This document shows, piece by piece, positions 16,660-26,396 of a stretch of 57,739 nucleotides of DNA. The translations under genes and the position numbers were made by a program. The notes under the pieces were generated by a model. That model was not told the origin of the DNA and searched no databases. It was given only the letters and a program-made list of their open reading frames with translations. The stretch is from a bacterium. Lineage in GTDB: Bacteria > JAMCPX01. Where the stretch lies: assembly GCA_021792615.1 (NCBI GenBank), contig JAJYUJ010000017.1, positions 1-57,739 on the forward strand, read 5' to 3'. How positions within the stretch are numbered: the first letter of the stretch is position 1; every line of letters begins with the position of its first letter.

Positions 16660-19036
16660 ACATAAAGACCCCGTATGCGAAATGATGGTCGAAGATGGTA
16701 CGGAGGCCGGGACATACACCTACAAAGGAGAAACGTTTTATTTTTGTTCGGTATCGTGCGTTGACCGTTTCAAAGAAAATCCGGAAAAATTTCTCGTATC
16801 CCGTCCGTCCCCGGTTGAAATGCCGGAGCATGCTGACCGCAAACCAACGAACCGGATCTCGACTATTGTACTGCCCATAGAAGGCATGTCCTGCGCATCG
16901 TGTGTTGTCAAGATAGAGAAATCCCTGTCAAAACTCCACGGCGTATCTCTGGCGAACGTAAACTTCGGCACGGAAAAGGCGGTTGTAAAATATGATCCCG
17001 GGCTTCTCGATATGGACGACTTCAAGCTCGCAGTGTCCGGAGCAGGTGCTTACACTATCATAGAGGACGCCGGCAACCCGGACAAAGAGGCACAACTGAG
17101 ACGTGCTGCTTTTAAAGCATTAAAACAAAAATTTATCTTCAGCGTTATCATAGCTGTTATCACCATGCTTCTCGGTATGAAGGACATGATCCCGCTTCTG
17201 AAAAGCATACCGGTCCGCTATAATGACATCATCAACTTTGCCATGTTCGCCCTCACCACTCCGGTATTGTTCTGGGCCGGCAGCCAGTTTTTCAAGGGCG
17301 CTTTTGCAGAGGCAAGGCATTTTTCTACAAACATGGACACCTTGATAGCCCTGGGTACGTCGGTAGCGTACATCTATAGCACTATTGTTACCTTTTTTTC
17401 GCTCCGGATCGCTGCTCACGTATACTTCGATACAACGGCATGGATCATAGCGCTTATTCTGCTCGGGAGGCTGCTTGAGTCGTATTCGAAGGGCAAAACA
17501 ACCGATGCAATACGCTCACTCATGGCATTGAAGCCGCAAACTGCATGGTTGGTCCAAGACGGCACTGAAACAGAGGTCATGGTGGATGAGGTCGTCAAGG
17601 GAGACATGCTGCGGGTCAAACCCGGAGAAAAAATACCCGTAGATGGAATCATTGTCGAAGGCAGTTCAGCAATAGATGAGTCCATGTTGACCGGTGAGAG
17701 CGTGCCTGTGGAAAAGGCTTTGGACGGTGAGGTATTTGCAGGAACCATCAATGTATCGGGGAGCTTCGTGTTCAAGGCTATGCGCACCGGTGCAGACACT
17801 GCACTAGCCCGGATCGTCAGACTGGTATCCGAAGCACAGGGTTCAAAGGCCCCGGTAGAAAGGCTTGCAGACAAGGTGGCAAGCTATTTTGTGCCTGCCG
17901 TTATCGGTATATCCATCGTGACAGCGGCTGCATGGTATATCTTTGCGCCGGGGCATTCTGTATCATTCGCACTGGCGAACCTTGTTTCCGTCCTTATCAT
18001 TGCATGCCCATGCGCCCTCGGACTTGCAACGCCGACTGCCGTCATGGTCGGCATCGGTAAGGCAGCCAGGCATGGTATATTGATAAAAGGCGGCGAGAGT
18101 CTTGAGAAGGCTTATGGGATCACTATGGTACTATTCGATAAAACGGGTACACTGACTCAAGGCAAGCCTGTCGTAACAGATGTTATCCCGGTTGACACGG
18201 ACCCGGCAACCTTATTGTTGTACACTGCATCCGTAGAATCTCTGTCAGAACACCCGCTTGCACAGGCAGTCGTGATATATGCCAAGGAACGGAACGTGCA
18301 GCTCCGGCACGTGGATGGCTTCAGGTCACAGGCCGGTGCAGGCGTATACGGCATGATTGACCACGTCAGTGTGAGTATCGGTAAACCGGATGGCGGCGAA
18401 GGTAAAGACCTTGCCAGAGAGGGCAAAACAGTTCTTGTCGTGAAGATGAACGGTAAGGTATCGGGTATTATCGGCATGCAGGACATTCCAAAATTCGATG
18501 CCAAAGAAGCAATATCCAAACTCAGGGAACAGGGTATCAAAATCGCCATGATAACAGGCGACAACAAGGACACCGCTTCAGCAATAGCATCAGAGCTGGG
18601 TATCGATGATTTTCAGGCCGGTGTTTTACCGTCAGACAAGGCAAAAGCGGTACGATATTATCAACAAAAAGGAGATAAAACAGCGATGGTCGGCGACGGC
18701 ATCAACGACGCACCTGCATTGACTACGGCGGATCTCGGTATTGCGATAGGATCAGGCACCGATATCGCCATAGAGGCATCCGATATAACGGTCATAAGCG
18801 GAGAATTAACAACGATCGCAAAGGCCCTAAGGCTTGCTCAGACCACCATGAAAATTATCAGACAAAATCTTTTCTGGGCTTTTTTCTATAATATCATCGC
18901 AATCCCGGTTGCTGCGGGCGTTTTATATCCATTCTTCCATATACTGCTCAATCCTGTCATTGCGGCATTTGCAATGGCGTTCAGCTCCGTTTCCGTTATA
19001 TCAAATTCGTTGCGTTTAAAAACCATAAGAGTTTAA
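16652..19036 (+). CDS. copA: YHS-HMA copper-translocating P-type ATPase
   Basis: A 794-residue P1B ATPase exporting Cu+ (or Ag+) at the cost of ATP. Order: a YHS domain (1-48; DPVCEMM and YFCSVSC), an HMA domain with GMSCASC (Cys81, Cys84), the membrane helices with the CPC metal site (IACPCALG), the phosphorylation motif DKTGTLT, the SEHPLAQA nucleotide-site motif and GDGINDAPAL. The ATG at 16652 with an AGGAAG SD is inside the end of the CDF gene; a longer frame extends upstream within that gene and is not used. A fused YHS domain is common in copper exporters of anaerobes and may deliver metal. Confidence 0.96.
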   Translation: MTEHKDPVCEMMVEDGTEAGTYTYKGETFYFCSVSCVDRFKENPEKFLVSRPSPVEMPEHADRKPTNRISTIVLPIEGMSCASCVVKIEKSLSKLHGVSLANVNFGTEKAVVKYDPGLLDMDDFKLAVSGAGAYTIIEDAGNPDKEAQLRRAAFKALKQKFIFSVIIAVITMLLGMKDMIPLLKSIPVRYNDIINFAMFALTTPVLFWAGSQFFKGAFAEARHFSTNMDTLIALGTSVAYIYSTIVTFFSLRIAAHVYFDTTAWIIALILLGRLLESYSKGKTTDAIRSLMALKPQTAWLVQDGTETEVMVDEVVKGDMLRVKPGEKIPVDGIIVEGSSAIDESMLTGESVPVEKALDGEVFAGTINVSGSFVFKAMRTGADTALARIVRLVSEAQGSKAPVERLADKVASYFVPAVIGISIVTAAAWYIFAPGHSVSFALANLVSVLIIACPCALGLATPTAVMVGIGKAARHGILIKGGESLEKAYGITMVLFDKTGTLTQGKPVVTDVIPVDTDPATLLLYTASVESLSEHPLAQAVVIYAKERNVQLRHVDGFRSQAGAGVYGMIDHVSVSIGKPDGGEGKDLAREGKTVLVVKMNGKVSGIIGMQDIPKFDAKEAISKLREQGIKIAMITGDNKDTASAIASELGIDDFQAGVLPSDKAKAVRYYQQKGDKTAMVGDGINDAPALTTADLGIAIGSGTDIAIEASDITVISGELTTIAKALRLAQTTMKIIRQNLFWAFFYNIIAIPVAAGVLYPFFHILLNPVIAAFAMAFSSVSVISNSLRLKTIRV

Positions 19037-19062
19037 TTTTCAACATAAAAGCGACAAAAAGG

Positions 19063-19091
19063 TTGACAAATTTACGCAACAATCATAATCA
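19063..19091 (+). promoter_or_regulatory. Candidate sigma-70 promoter for the diguanylate cyclase gene
   Basis: A perfect -35 TTGACA (19063-19068) followed after 17 bases by TAATCA (19086-19091), in the 158-base gap after copA. It implies that the diguanylate cyclase gene starts a new transcript. Confidence 0.45.
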
Positions 19092-19194
19092 CTCGTTGCA
19101 TAATTTGAAAAAGGCTTATTTTATTAGATGGTTAGCTTGAGACTGGATTGGTATAAAAAATGCTAAATGCTCTATAGGCGGAAATGGCTATTGT

Positions 19195-20121
19195 ATGATA
19201 CACAGTGTATTGATAATTGACGATTCACAACAGGAACGCAATGAAATAAAAAACGTTCTTGAAGCAACCGGACTTTTTGATGCATTTTATGAGGCACCGG
19301 ACGGACTTAAAGGCTTTAAACTTATGCTGTCAAACCCGCCCGATCTTATACTCTGCGATCTTGTAATGCCGGATTTCGATGGCTTCAAGTTCTTACGTCT
19401 TAAAAAGGCACGTCAGGATTATGACAATATACCCGTCCTCATGGTAACCGGAAGAGATGATATGAACGATAAGATACGGGGACTGGAAGAAGGCGCGCAG
19501 GATTATGTTTTAAAGCCATTCAATCCTCTCGAGCTTGTGGCAAGGGTAAAAGCCCACCTGAGGATCAAACTTCTTCAGGATGAATTAAAACAGGTGAACG
19601 AGAAGCTGGAGACGCTGTCCAACACAGATCCATTAACAGGACTGTTCAACAGGAGGTATTTCTTCAACATACTCGAACGAGAATTCGAGCGCACCAAGCG
19701 ATACAACAGAGCGTTGTCATTGTTAATGGTAGATATAGACTTTTTTAAATCCGTGAACGACAAATGCGGTCATTTAGTCGGAGACAAAGTACTCACTGTA
19801 GTATCTCGCGTCCTGAAAACGGATTTGAGGAAGATCGATAGCTGCGCTCGGTACGGGGGAGAGGAATTCGTGATACTGCTGCCGGAAACCGACATCATCG
19901 GCGCAGAGAGCGTCGGTAAGAGGTATTTAACCGAGATACGGGAACAGGATCTGTCGGACATTTGTAAAGAGATCAAGAACACGACAGTTTCTGTCGGGAT
20001 TGTATGCCTGCCTGACGATGCAATAAAAACCACGGATGTGTTCCTGAAAGCCGCAGACGATGCGCTATACGCAGCAAAAAAGTCCGGCAGGAACAAGCTT
20101 GTTATTTACAACAATCATTAA
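19195..20121 (+). CDS. Response regulator with GGDEF domain (diguanylate cyclase)
   Basis: A 308-residue single-chain regulator. Residues 1-125 form a REC domain with the acidic pair DD at 9-10, phosphoacceptor Asp55 (LILCDLVMPD), the T/G switch region and Lys107 (VLKPFN). Residues 145-305 form a GGDEF domain with GGEEF at 221-225 and the metal-binding MVDIDFFKSVND. The inhibitory I-site RxxD is present as RKID (212-215), five residues before GGEEF, so product feedback is expected. It should make c-di-GMP when phosphorylated. No cognate histidine kinase is nearby, and the upstream SD is weak and distant. Confidence 0.95.
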   Translation: MIHSVLIIDDSQQERNEIKNVLEATGLFDAFYEAPDGLKGFKLMLSNPPDLILCDLVMPDFDGFKFLRLKKARQDYDNIPVLMVTGRDDMNDKIRGLEEGAQDYVLKPFNPLELVARVKAHLRIKLLQDELKQVNEKLETLSNTDPLTGLFNRRYFFNILEREFERTKRYNRALSLLMVDIDFFKSVNDKCGHLVGDKVLTVVSRVLKTDLRKIDSCARYGGEEFVILLPETDIIGAESVGKRYLTEIREQDLSDICKEIKNTTVSVGIVCLPDDAIKTTDVFLKAADDALYAAKKSGRNKLVIYNNH

Positions 20122-20179
20122 CCCGAATCCTTGATACTCTTGAATTTATAGATTATCTTTATAGTCAACGAGGTGAATT

Positions 20180-21229
20180 TTGGATTATAAAGATTATTAT
20201 AAAGTACTCGGCGTCGGTAAAAACGCCACTCAGGAAGAAATAAAAAAGGCTTACAAAACTCTCGCGCGGCAGTACCACCCCGATCTCAATCCGGACGATA
20301 AAAAGCGGGCGGAAGAAAAGTTCAAGGAGATCAACGAAGCTTATCAGGTCCTCGGCGACGCAGAGAAAAAGACCAAGTATGATCAGCTCGGCTATAATTG
20401 GGACAGGATTTCAAGCCAGGATCAATGGGGAAGAAGGAGTTACTCTGGAGCGGGTCCTCAACATTTTGGCGGAGCCAATTTCTCGGATTTCTTCGAAACA
20501 TTCTTCGGCGGACAGGGAGGGCAGGCAATAAACCTCGAGGACCTCCTCGGAGGGTTCGGGAACCGCCAGCCGGAACCGGAGTACAATACGGATCAGGAAT
20601 CCGATATCGACATAACCATACCCGAGGCCATAAACGGTACCAAAAGATTGCTCAATATCCCTTCTGCGGATATATGCAGTGTTTGCGGTGGTACCGGATA
20701 TAGAGGAAGGACGGCCACATACAAAGGAAGGAACATATCGAGCCAGAACGTCTGTCCTCAGTGTAATGGAACAGGCTATCTGCAGCGTAACAAGACTATA
20801 GAGGTGAAAATACCAAAAGGCGTAAAACACGGTTCAAAAATAAAGCTTGCCGGTCAGGGTTCGATAAACCAGCGATCGGGGAAAAAAGGGGCTTTGTATC
20901 TGAACATAAAAGTAAAACCGTCCCCGCCGTTTACCGCAAAGAACGAGGATCTCTATCTCGAAATGCCGGTTTATCCGTTTGAGGCAGTGCTCGGTAAAAC
21001 CGTCGGTATCCCGTCACCGACTGGAGGAGAGATAAACCTGAAGATACCATCAGGCTCACAGAACGACCAATTGTTGAAATTGAAAGACAAAGGCATACGA
21101 TCGACATCGAGGACGGGCGATCTGTTCGTCAGGATCCATATTATAATGCCATCGAACCTGTCTCCCGAAGAACAAAGGCTTATGGAGGAATGGCAAAGAT
21201 TAAGAGGACACGACAGTCCGAGAAGATAA
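20180..21229 (+). CDS. DnaJ-family co-chaperone with a two-motif zinc region
   Basis: A 349-residue Hsp40. It has a J-domain (1-70, with HPD in [10 protein letters not shown]), a Gly/Phe-rich linker (about 75-130), a short zinc region and the C-terminal substrate domains ending near 345. The zinc region has only two CxxCxGxG units (CSVCGGTG and CPQCNGTG), where classical DnaJ has four. The gene starts with TTG behind the SD GAGGTGAATT, and no ATG is available nearby. It is immediately followed (4 bases) by a nucleoside phosphorylase. A canonical dnaJ with dnaK may be elsewhere; this copy could be a CbpA-like or specialised DnaJ. Confidence 0.9.
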   Translation: MDYKDYYKVLGVGKNATQEEIKKAYKTLARQYHPDLNPDDKKRAEEKFKEINEAYQVLGDAEKKTKYDQLGYNWDRISSQDQWGRRSYSGAGPQHFGGANFSDFFETFFGGQGGQAINLEDLLGGFGNRQPEPEYNTDQESDIDITIPEAINGTKRLLNIPSADICSVCGGTGYRGRTATYKGRNISSQNVCPQCNGTGYLQRNKTIEVKIPKGVKHGSKIKLAGQGSINQRSGKKGALYLNIKVKPSPPFTAKNEDLYLEMPVYPFEAVLGKTVGIPSPTGGEINLKIPSGSQNDQLLKLKDKGIRSTSRTGDLFVRIHIIMPSNLSPEEQRLMEEWQRLRGHDSPRR

Positions 21230-21233
21230 GTAC

Positions 21234-21968
21234 ATGAAGAAACTGTACCATCTTAAAATTAAACGGGAAGACATATCAGGGCTTGTTCTGTTGCCGGGTG
21301 ATCCGCAGAGGTCGTTATACATTGCAGATAATTTTTTGAAATATGCCGAAGTCATAAATGAATACCGCGGACTCAATGCCTATACCGGGTATTATAACAA
21401 CAAGATAGTGTCGGTCGTTACATCCGGTATGGGGGCACCGTCGGCAGCTATCGTCATAGAAGAATTGCACAGGCTCGGGGTACATACGATCCTGCGGACA
21501 GGTACCTGCGGGGGGGTGGCAAAAAACGTTAAGCCGTCCGACCTTGTTATACCCACAGGCGCAGGCTCTATGATAGGCTTCAAAAACGCCTATGGCATCG
21601 GAGAAATACCCTCGGTCCCGGATTTTTATATTTTGAAAAACCTTGTTGCCGCTGCTGAAAAATTCAGGAACAATGCGTCTCACCATGTTCCTGCAGTCCA
21701 TATCGGTCCTATCATGACATCCGATGCATTCTTTTCGGAAAAGAAAGATGCAAAATCATTGGAATCAAAGGGAATCCTCGCAATGGAGATGGAGTGCGCG
21801 GCACTTTTCGCCCTGGGGCATGTTCTGCGTATAAAGACAGGGGCGATCCTCTTGGCAACCGGCAGCATCAATTACGGTCAACAGGTCATGGACTCGCCCG
21901 CAGTCCGCGCATCCATGGACAGCATGATCGAAATCGCTCTGGATACATTGACCCGAAAAATGCAATAA
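21234..21968 (+). CDS. Nucleoside phosphorylase (PNP/UDP family)
   Basis: A 244-residue enzyme of the NP-I phosphorylase family, cleaving a nucleoside with phosphate into base and ribose-1-phosphate. The phosphate-site motif is VLLPGDPQRS at about 18, with TSGMGAPSA (about 63-71), RTGTCGG (about 88) and the substrate motif AMEMECAALF (about 183). The GDPxR and MEMEC motifs and the length fit uridine phosphorylase or trimeric/hexameric-type purine phosphorylases; the substrate is not determined. Its stop codon lies within a copy of a dispersed repeat (21960-22047). It is probably co-transcribed with the DnaJ gene. Confidence 0.9.
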   Translation: MKKLYHLKIKREDISGLVLLPGDPQRSLYIADNFLKYAEVINEYRGLNAYTGYYNNKIVSVVTSGMGAPSAAIVIEELHRLGVHTILRTGTCGGVAKNVKPSDLVIPTGAGSMIGFKNAYGIGEIPSVPDFYILKNLVAAAEKFRNNASHHVPAVHIGPIMTSDAFFSEKKDAKSLESKGILAMEMECAALFALGHVLRIKTGAILLATGSINYGQQVMDSPAVRASMDSMIEIALDTLTRKMQ

Positions 21969-22047
21969 GGAGGTTTACGTATTTTCCTCCAAAAGTGGAT
22001 AAGCATCCGGGTCGGCTTATCGCTCATTACATTAACTTCCTTATTTT
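21960..22047. repeat. AATAAGGAGGTTTAC dispersed repeat, copy A
   Basis: Starts in the last codons of the nucleoside phosphorylase with ATGCAATAAGGAGGTTTAC and ends with the inverted word AACTTCCTTATT (22034-22045), preceded by GGCTTATCGCTCATT. Copy B (51767-51957) has the same ends and the same GGCTTATCGCTCATT word. A third, inverted left end is at 22411-22434. Confidence 0.7.
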
Positions 22048-22123
22048 TTCAGGGATATTTTCATGTTCATCAAATGATTGTGCCTGTACTGGACTGTTCT
22101 GAAATATGCTCTATATTAATCAT

Positions 22124-22351
22124 ATGAAAGTGGTAAAATGGATAGTGATAATAGGTATCATTATTGCGGTTATGTTTCTGCTGAAAGACATAGCGGGTAA
22201 CGAGCAAAAGCATATTCAGAAAGTAAATGCGCGTCATGCCGCAAAAGCGGAACAGTATACCACGGGTATAGCGCAGCATGTACGGCAGCAGATCAACAAG
22301 GACGTTCAACAGGGCTACAAAGGCCTGCCCATGAGTCCTTCACAACAATAA
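22124..22351 (+). CDS. Small single-pass membrane protein, hypothetical
   Basis: A 75-residue protein with one N-terminal hydrophobic helix (VVKWIVIIGIIIAVMFLL) and a soluble basic, Gln-rich tail (KHIQKVNARHAAKAEQY). I see no known family and the SD is poor. It lies inside a pair of inverted repeat ends (21960-21983 and 22411-22434), so it might be cargo of a small mobile element. The ATG at 22124 is preferred over one six codons upstream. The antisense frame gives no better protein. Confidence 0.45.
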   Translation: MKVVKWIVIIGIIIAVMFLLKDIAGNEQKHIQKVNARHAAKAEQYTTGIAQHVRQQINKDVQQGYKGLPMSPSQQ

Positions 22352-22410
22352 CAGGCTGTCGAAAAACTCGAGTTACTGTCATTACGACGCAATCCCGGTT
22401 TTTATAAACC

Positions 22411-22434
22411 AATAAGTAAACCTCCTTATTGCAT
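22411..22434 (-). repeat. AATAAGGAGGTTTAC repeat, inverted end C
   Basis: On the minus strand this 24-bp stretch matches 21960-21983 at 23 of 24 positions. It lies in inverted orientation relative to copy A and together they bracket the small membrane protein gene at 22124-22351. Confidence 0.7.
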
Positions 22435-22449
22435 TTATTGGGTTAAGAG

Positions 22450-25275
22450 CTATTTTACAAATGGACGTTCAGGGTTGAGTACGGTCTTGAGGTACTCGCC
22501 GGTGTATGATGCCTTATTGCGGGCAATCTCCTCGGGCGTACCTTTGGCAACAACGTATCCGCCCTTGTCCCCTCCTTCGGGCCCAAGGTCGACGATATAA
22601 TCCGCCGATTTTATGACGTCGAGATTGTGTTCTATCACAATGACGGTATTGCCCTCATCCACGAGTCTGTTCAGAACGTTCAGCAGTTTTTTGACATCAT
22701 CGAAATGCAGCCCGGTAGTCGGTTCATCGAGTATGTACACGGTCCTGCCCGTACTCCTCCTGCTCAATTCTTTTGCAAGTTTGACCCGTTGAGCCTCTCC
22801 GCCTGAAAGCGTTGTGGCGGACTGCCCGAGTTTAAGATAATCAAGTCCTACATCGAACAATGTCTGCAGCTTCTCTTTTATTGACGGTATATTGGCAAAA
22901 AATTCCAATGCTTCTTCAACCGACATGTCGAGGACATCCGAGATGTTTTTCCCCTTATAGTAAACCTCCAGCGTTTCCCTGTTGTAGCGTTTGCCTTTGC
23001 ATCCGTCGCACTGCACATAGATGTCCGGCAAGAAATGCATTTCGATCTGCAGCATCCCCTGCCCTTCACAGGTTTCGCACCGTCCGCCCCTGACGTTGAA
23101 ACTGAACCTTCCCTTTGCATAGCCCCGTGCCCGGGCTTCCTGCGTCTGTGCAAATACATCCCGTATCGGGTCAAAAATACCGGTGTAGGTTACCGCGTTG
23201 GAACGGGGAGTCCTTCCTATCGGCGATTGATCTATCTGTATGACCTTGTCGACGAGCTCTATGCCTTCGATCCCCCGGTAATGTACGGCAATGCCTGCCG
23301 GTCCGTTGAGCTTCTGATAGACGACATTGTACAGCGTATCGATGACAAGACTGCTCTTGCCTGATCCTGAAACCCCTGTTACGCAGATAAAAAGACCGAC
23401 CGGGAATTCCACATCGATTTGTTTCAGATTGTTGGCGTACACTCCCCTGAGCTTCAATGATCCGCGTCCCCTATCCCTGCGTTTTTGAGGGACAGGGATG
23501 ATAAGCCTGTTCGAAAGGTACTTTCCCGTAAGAGACTCGCTGTCCTTCAGGATCTCCCGAGGTGTACCTTTTGCGATGACTCTGCCGCCCTTGTGGCCTG
23601 CTGCAGGTCCCATATCGACGATGTAGTCCGAGGACATAATCGTTTCCTGATCATGTTCTACGACGATGACCGTATTGCCGAGATCGCGCAGTTTCAAGAG
23701 TGTCCTGATAAGTTTGTCGTTGTCCCTCTGGTGCAATCCAATCGTAGGTTCATCGAGTATGTATAACACACCGACCAGTCCGGAACCGATCTGGGTTGCA
23801 AGCCTGATCCGCTGATATTCCCCGCCCGAGAGCGTACCTGCCATTCTATCGAGGCTTATATAATCGAGCCCTACATCGTGCAGGAATCCTATGCGGTTCT
23901 GGAGCTCTTTGAGCAGCCGTTCGGCAATGAGCCTTTGTTTCTCGGTCAGTGACAGGGATTGTATGAAATGGTATGCCTGTTCTATCGTCATACGGGTAAA
24001 TTCATAGATATTTTTACCGCCGATGGTCACGGACAGACTTTCTTTTTTAAGCCGTGCGCCGTTACAGGCCGGGCAAACCTTATAGTTGAGGTATTTTTGT
24101 ATTTCGGAAATAATAAAAGGATCATCCTCTTCATGATATTTTCTCTTCAGGTGAGAGAGGACACCCTCGAACGAATGGCCGTATTTGTTTATCTGTTTTG
24201 CGTATGCCTCGCTCTCCGGGGCATCGGTCCCGTAGAGTACGATCGCCTTCTGCCATTCCGGGAGTTTATGAAACGGTGCGTCGAGATCGATTCCGAAATT
24301 GCTTTCAAGCGATTCAAGCATCTCATGAAAGTAAAAGCTGTTTCTTTTGCGCCAGGGAGCCACTGCGCCGTGATTTATGGAAAGCGTCTTGTCCGGCACG
24401 ACGAGTTCAGGTGAAAAATCCGCCAGATAACCTATCCCGTCGCAGTTCTCGCAGGCGCCGTACGGGCTGTTAAAAGAAAAGATTCTCGGTGCGAGCTCCG
24501 GCAGGTTCGTACCGCATTCCGTACATGCGAATTTCTGGCTCATGGTGAACGACCTGCCTTCGTCCACAAGCTCGACCTCGGCAACGCCGTCCGCAAGCGA
24601 ACATGCGTTTTCAAGGGAATCCGCAATTCTGGAACGCATCGGCACGTCAACTACTATCCGGTCGACGATTATCGATATTTTGTGCTTTTTATTTTTATCG
24701 AGCTTGATCTCATCCTGTAAGTCGAAGTTCTGTCCGTCTACCTTAGCCCGCGTATACCCTTTTTTCCGCCACTGTAAAAATTCTTTCCTAAACTCGCCTT
24801 TAACGCCCCTGACCACAGGCGCCATAATCATGATGCGGGTATCCTTGCCGAGCGAAACTATCTGATCCACCATCTGATCGACACTCTGGGAGATAAGTTC
24901 CCTTCCGCACGCAGGACAATGCGGGGTGCCTATCCTTGCATAAAGAACCCTGAGGTAGTCGTAGATCTCGGTTATGGTGCCGACGGTCGAACGCGGGTTA
25001 TGGCTCAACGCCCTCTGTTCTATGGAAATAGCGGGAGACAGACCCTCGATGGAATCAACATCGGGTTTGCTCATCTGTCCGAGAAATTGCCGTGCATACG
25101 CAGACAAAGATTCCACATACCGCCGCTGTCCCTCGGCGTATATGGTGTCAAAGGCAAGCGTGCTTTTTCCGGAACCGGAGAGCCCCGTTATGACGACGAA
25201 TCTGTCGCGGGGTATGTCTATATCGATGTTTTTTAGATTGTGCTCTCTTGCGCCGCGTACGACGATATAATCCAT
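22450..25275 (-). CDS. uvrA: Excinuclease ABC subunit A
   Basis: DNA damage recognition subunit of nucleotide excision repair; it binds DNA as a dimer and loads UvrB. The 941-residue length is full. Two ABC ATPase halves are seen: Walker [10 protein letters not shown] (near residue 31) and GVSGSGKSS, with signatures LSGGEYQRI and LSGGEAQRV. The zinc sites are present: CPAC/CTEC...CENC in the first half and CETC...CDGC in the second. The ATG at 25275 gives the canonical [14 protein letters not shown] start; an upstream ATG at 25341 would read through a terminator hairpin. It is downstream of the mfd/parvulin/pdxA operon. Confidence 0.97.
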   Translation of the reverse strand: MDYIVVRGAREHNLKNIDIDIPRDRFVVITGLSGSGKSTLAFDTIYAEGQRRYVESLSAYARQFLGQMSKPDVDSIEGLSPAISIEQRALSHNPRSTVGTITEIYDYLRVLYARIGTPHCPACGRELISQSVDQMVDQIVSLGKDTRIMIMAPVVRGVKGEFRKEFLQWRKKGYTRAKVDGQNFDLQDEIKLDKNKKHKISIIVDRIVVDVPMRSRIADSLENACSLADGVAEVELVDEGRSFTMSQKFACTECGTNLPELAPRIFSFNSPYGACENCDGIGYLADFSPELVVPDKTLSINHGAVAPWRKRNSFYFHEMLESLESNFGIDLDAPFHKLPEWQKAIVLYGTDAPESEAYAKQINKYGHSFEGVLSHLKRKYHEEDDPFIISEIQKYLNYKVCPACNGARLKKESLSVTIGGKNIYEFTRMTIEQAYHFIQSLSLTEKQRLIAERLLKELQNRIGFLHDVGLDYISLDRMAGTLSGGEYQRIRLATQIGSGLVGVLYILDEPTIGLHQRDNDKLIRTLLKLRDLGNTVIVVEHDQETIMSSDYIVDMGPAAGHKGGRVIAKGTPREILKDSESLTGKYLSNRLIIPVPQKRRDRGRGSLKLRGVYANNLKQIDVEFPVGLFICVTGVSGSGKSSLVIDTLYNVVYQKLNGPAGIAVHYRGIEGIELVDKVIQIDQSPIGRTPRSNAVTYTGIFDPIRDVFAQTQEARARGYAKGRFSFNVRGGRCETCEGQGMLQIEMHFLPDIYVQCDGCKGKRYNRETLEVYYKGKNISDVLDMSVEEALEFFANIPSIKEKLQTLFDVGLDYLKLGQSATTLSGGEAQRVKLAKELSRRSTGRTVYILDEPTTGLHFDDVKKLLNVLNRLVDEGNTVIVIEHNLDVIKSADYIVDLGPEGGDKGGYVVAKGTPEEIARNKASYTGEYLKTVLNPERPFVK

Positions 25276-25300
25276 TGTTCGTTTCCCATGGTTTTGTAAA

Positions 25301-25329
25301 ACGAGGGCAGGTCCTGAACCTGCCCTCGT
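25301..25329 (-). terminator. Rho-independent terminator after pdxA
   Basis: A perfect 12-bp stem (25301-25312 and 25318-25329, core CGAGGGCAGGT) with a 5-base loop. On the minus strand it is followed by TTTTAC, so it should terminate or attenuate transcripts from mfd/pdxA. It sits only 25 bases before the uvrA start codon. Confidence 0.75.
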
Positions 25330-25352
25330 AAAAATATCCAAAAAACTTCAGA

Positions 25353-26384
25353 TCACTTTACGATTGTGCCGGACTGCCTTTTTTGTTTTATGGAAGACAT
25401 CTTGCCCGCCAGTAAAATCGCAGCGACCATGCTCTCTGCATTCGCAATACCCTTTCCGGCAATATCGTAAGCAGTGCCGTGATCCACGGATGTCCTTACG
25501 ATGGGCAGGCCGAGCGTGACATTGACCGAATCGTCGAAATTTATCATTTTTATCGGTATTAGTGCCTGATCGTGATATATGCCGACAACTACATCATATT
25601 TGCCCTTATACGCAAAGTGGAATGCCGTGTCCGCCGAAAGGGGCCCGAAAACCTGGATGCCCATACTCTCTGCTTTTTTGATACCCGGTATGATGAGTTC
25701 CTTTTCTTCCACTCCGAACAGTCCTTCTTCTCCAGCATGGGGGTTCAAGGCCACGATTGCGATCTTCGGATTTTTTATGCCGAAATAGTCCACCAGCGCT
25801 TCATACGTCAGCTTGACGGTCTTGAATATCATGCCCGGTGTTATGGTGTTGGGTATTTCCCGTATGGGAAGGTGAGTTGTAACGAGAGAAACCTTGAGCT
25901 TTTTACCCACAAGCATCATACAGTAATCTTCGGTACGGGTGAGCTCGGCAAGCATTTCCGTATGCCCGGGATAGTTAAAACCCGCATTATTTATGGCCGC
26001 TTTATTGATAGGCGCGGTTACCATGGCATTGATAGTGCCGAGCATTGAAAGCCTTACAGCCTCCCGTATGTACGTTACCATCATCTTTCCGGCGATTTTA
26101 TCGGGCCTCCCGATCTTCAACCTTACGGGATCGAGGTTGGACAGTTTAACGATATTTATCCCTTTGGTGTTCGGTTTGAGCGATTTTATATCATCGACCG
26201 ATATGACGTTGATGTCCATCTTTGCGTTCAAATCCAAAACCGTTTTTTTTATAACATTGGGATCGCCGAGCACAACCGGAATACACTCTCTGGCTATTCT
26301 TGCTTCTTTGTACGCTTTTACAATAACCTCCGGTCCGATGCCTGTGGGATCCCCCATTGTTATACCTATTCTTGGTAGCTCCAT
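25353..26384 (-). CDS. pdxA: 4-hydroxythreonine-4-phosphate dehydrogenase
   Basis: Oxidises 4-phosphohydroxy-L-threonine with NAD(P) in the DXP-dependent route to pyridoxal 5'-phosphate. The 343-residue length is normal. Metal-binding His residues are in the three family motifs YPGHTEMLAEL, NPHAGEEGLFG and YHDQALIPIKM, and the N-terminus reads RIGITMGDPTGIGPEV as expected. Its SD GGAGGCATAA is 13 bases beyond the stop of the parvulin gene, so it is co-transcribed with the foldases. The surA-pdxA pairing is found in several proteobacterial operons. Confidence 0.96.
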   Translation of the reverse strand: MELPRIGITMGDPTGIGPEVIVKAYKEARIARECIPVVLGDPNVIKKTVLDLNAKMDINVISVDDIKSLKPNTKGINIVKLSNLDPVRLKIGRPDKIAGKMMVTYIREAVRLSMLGTINAMVTAPINKAAINNAGFNYPGHTEMLAELTRTEDYCMMLVGKKLKVSLVTTHLPIREIPNTITPGMIFKTVKLTYEALVDYFGIKNPKIAIVALNPHAGEEGLFGVEEKELIIPGIKKAESMGIQVFGPLSADTAFHFAYKGKYDVVVGIYHDQALIPIKMINFDDSVNVTLGLPIVRTSVDHGTAYDIAGKGIANAESMVAAILLAGKMSSIKQKRQSGTIVK

Positions 26385-26396
26385 TTATGCCTCCAG

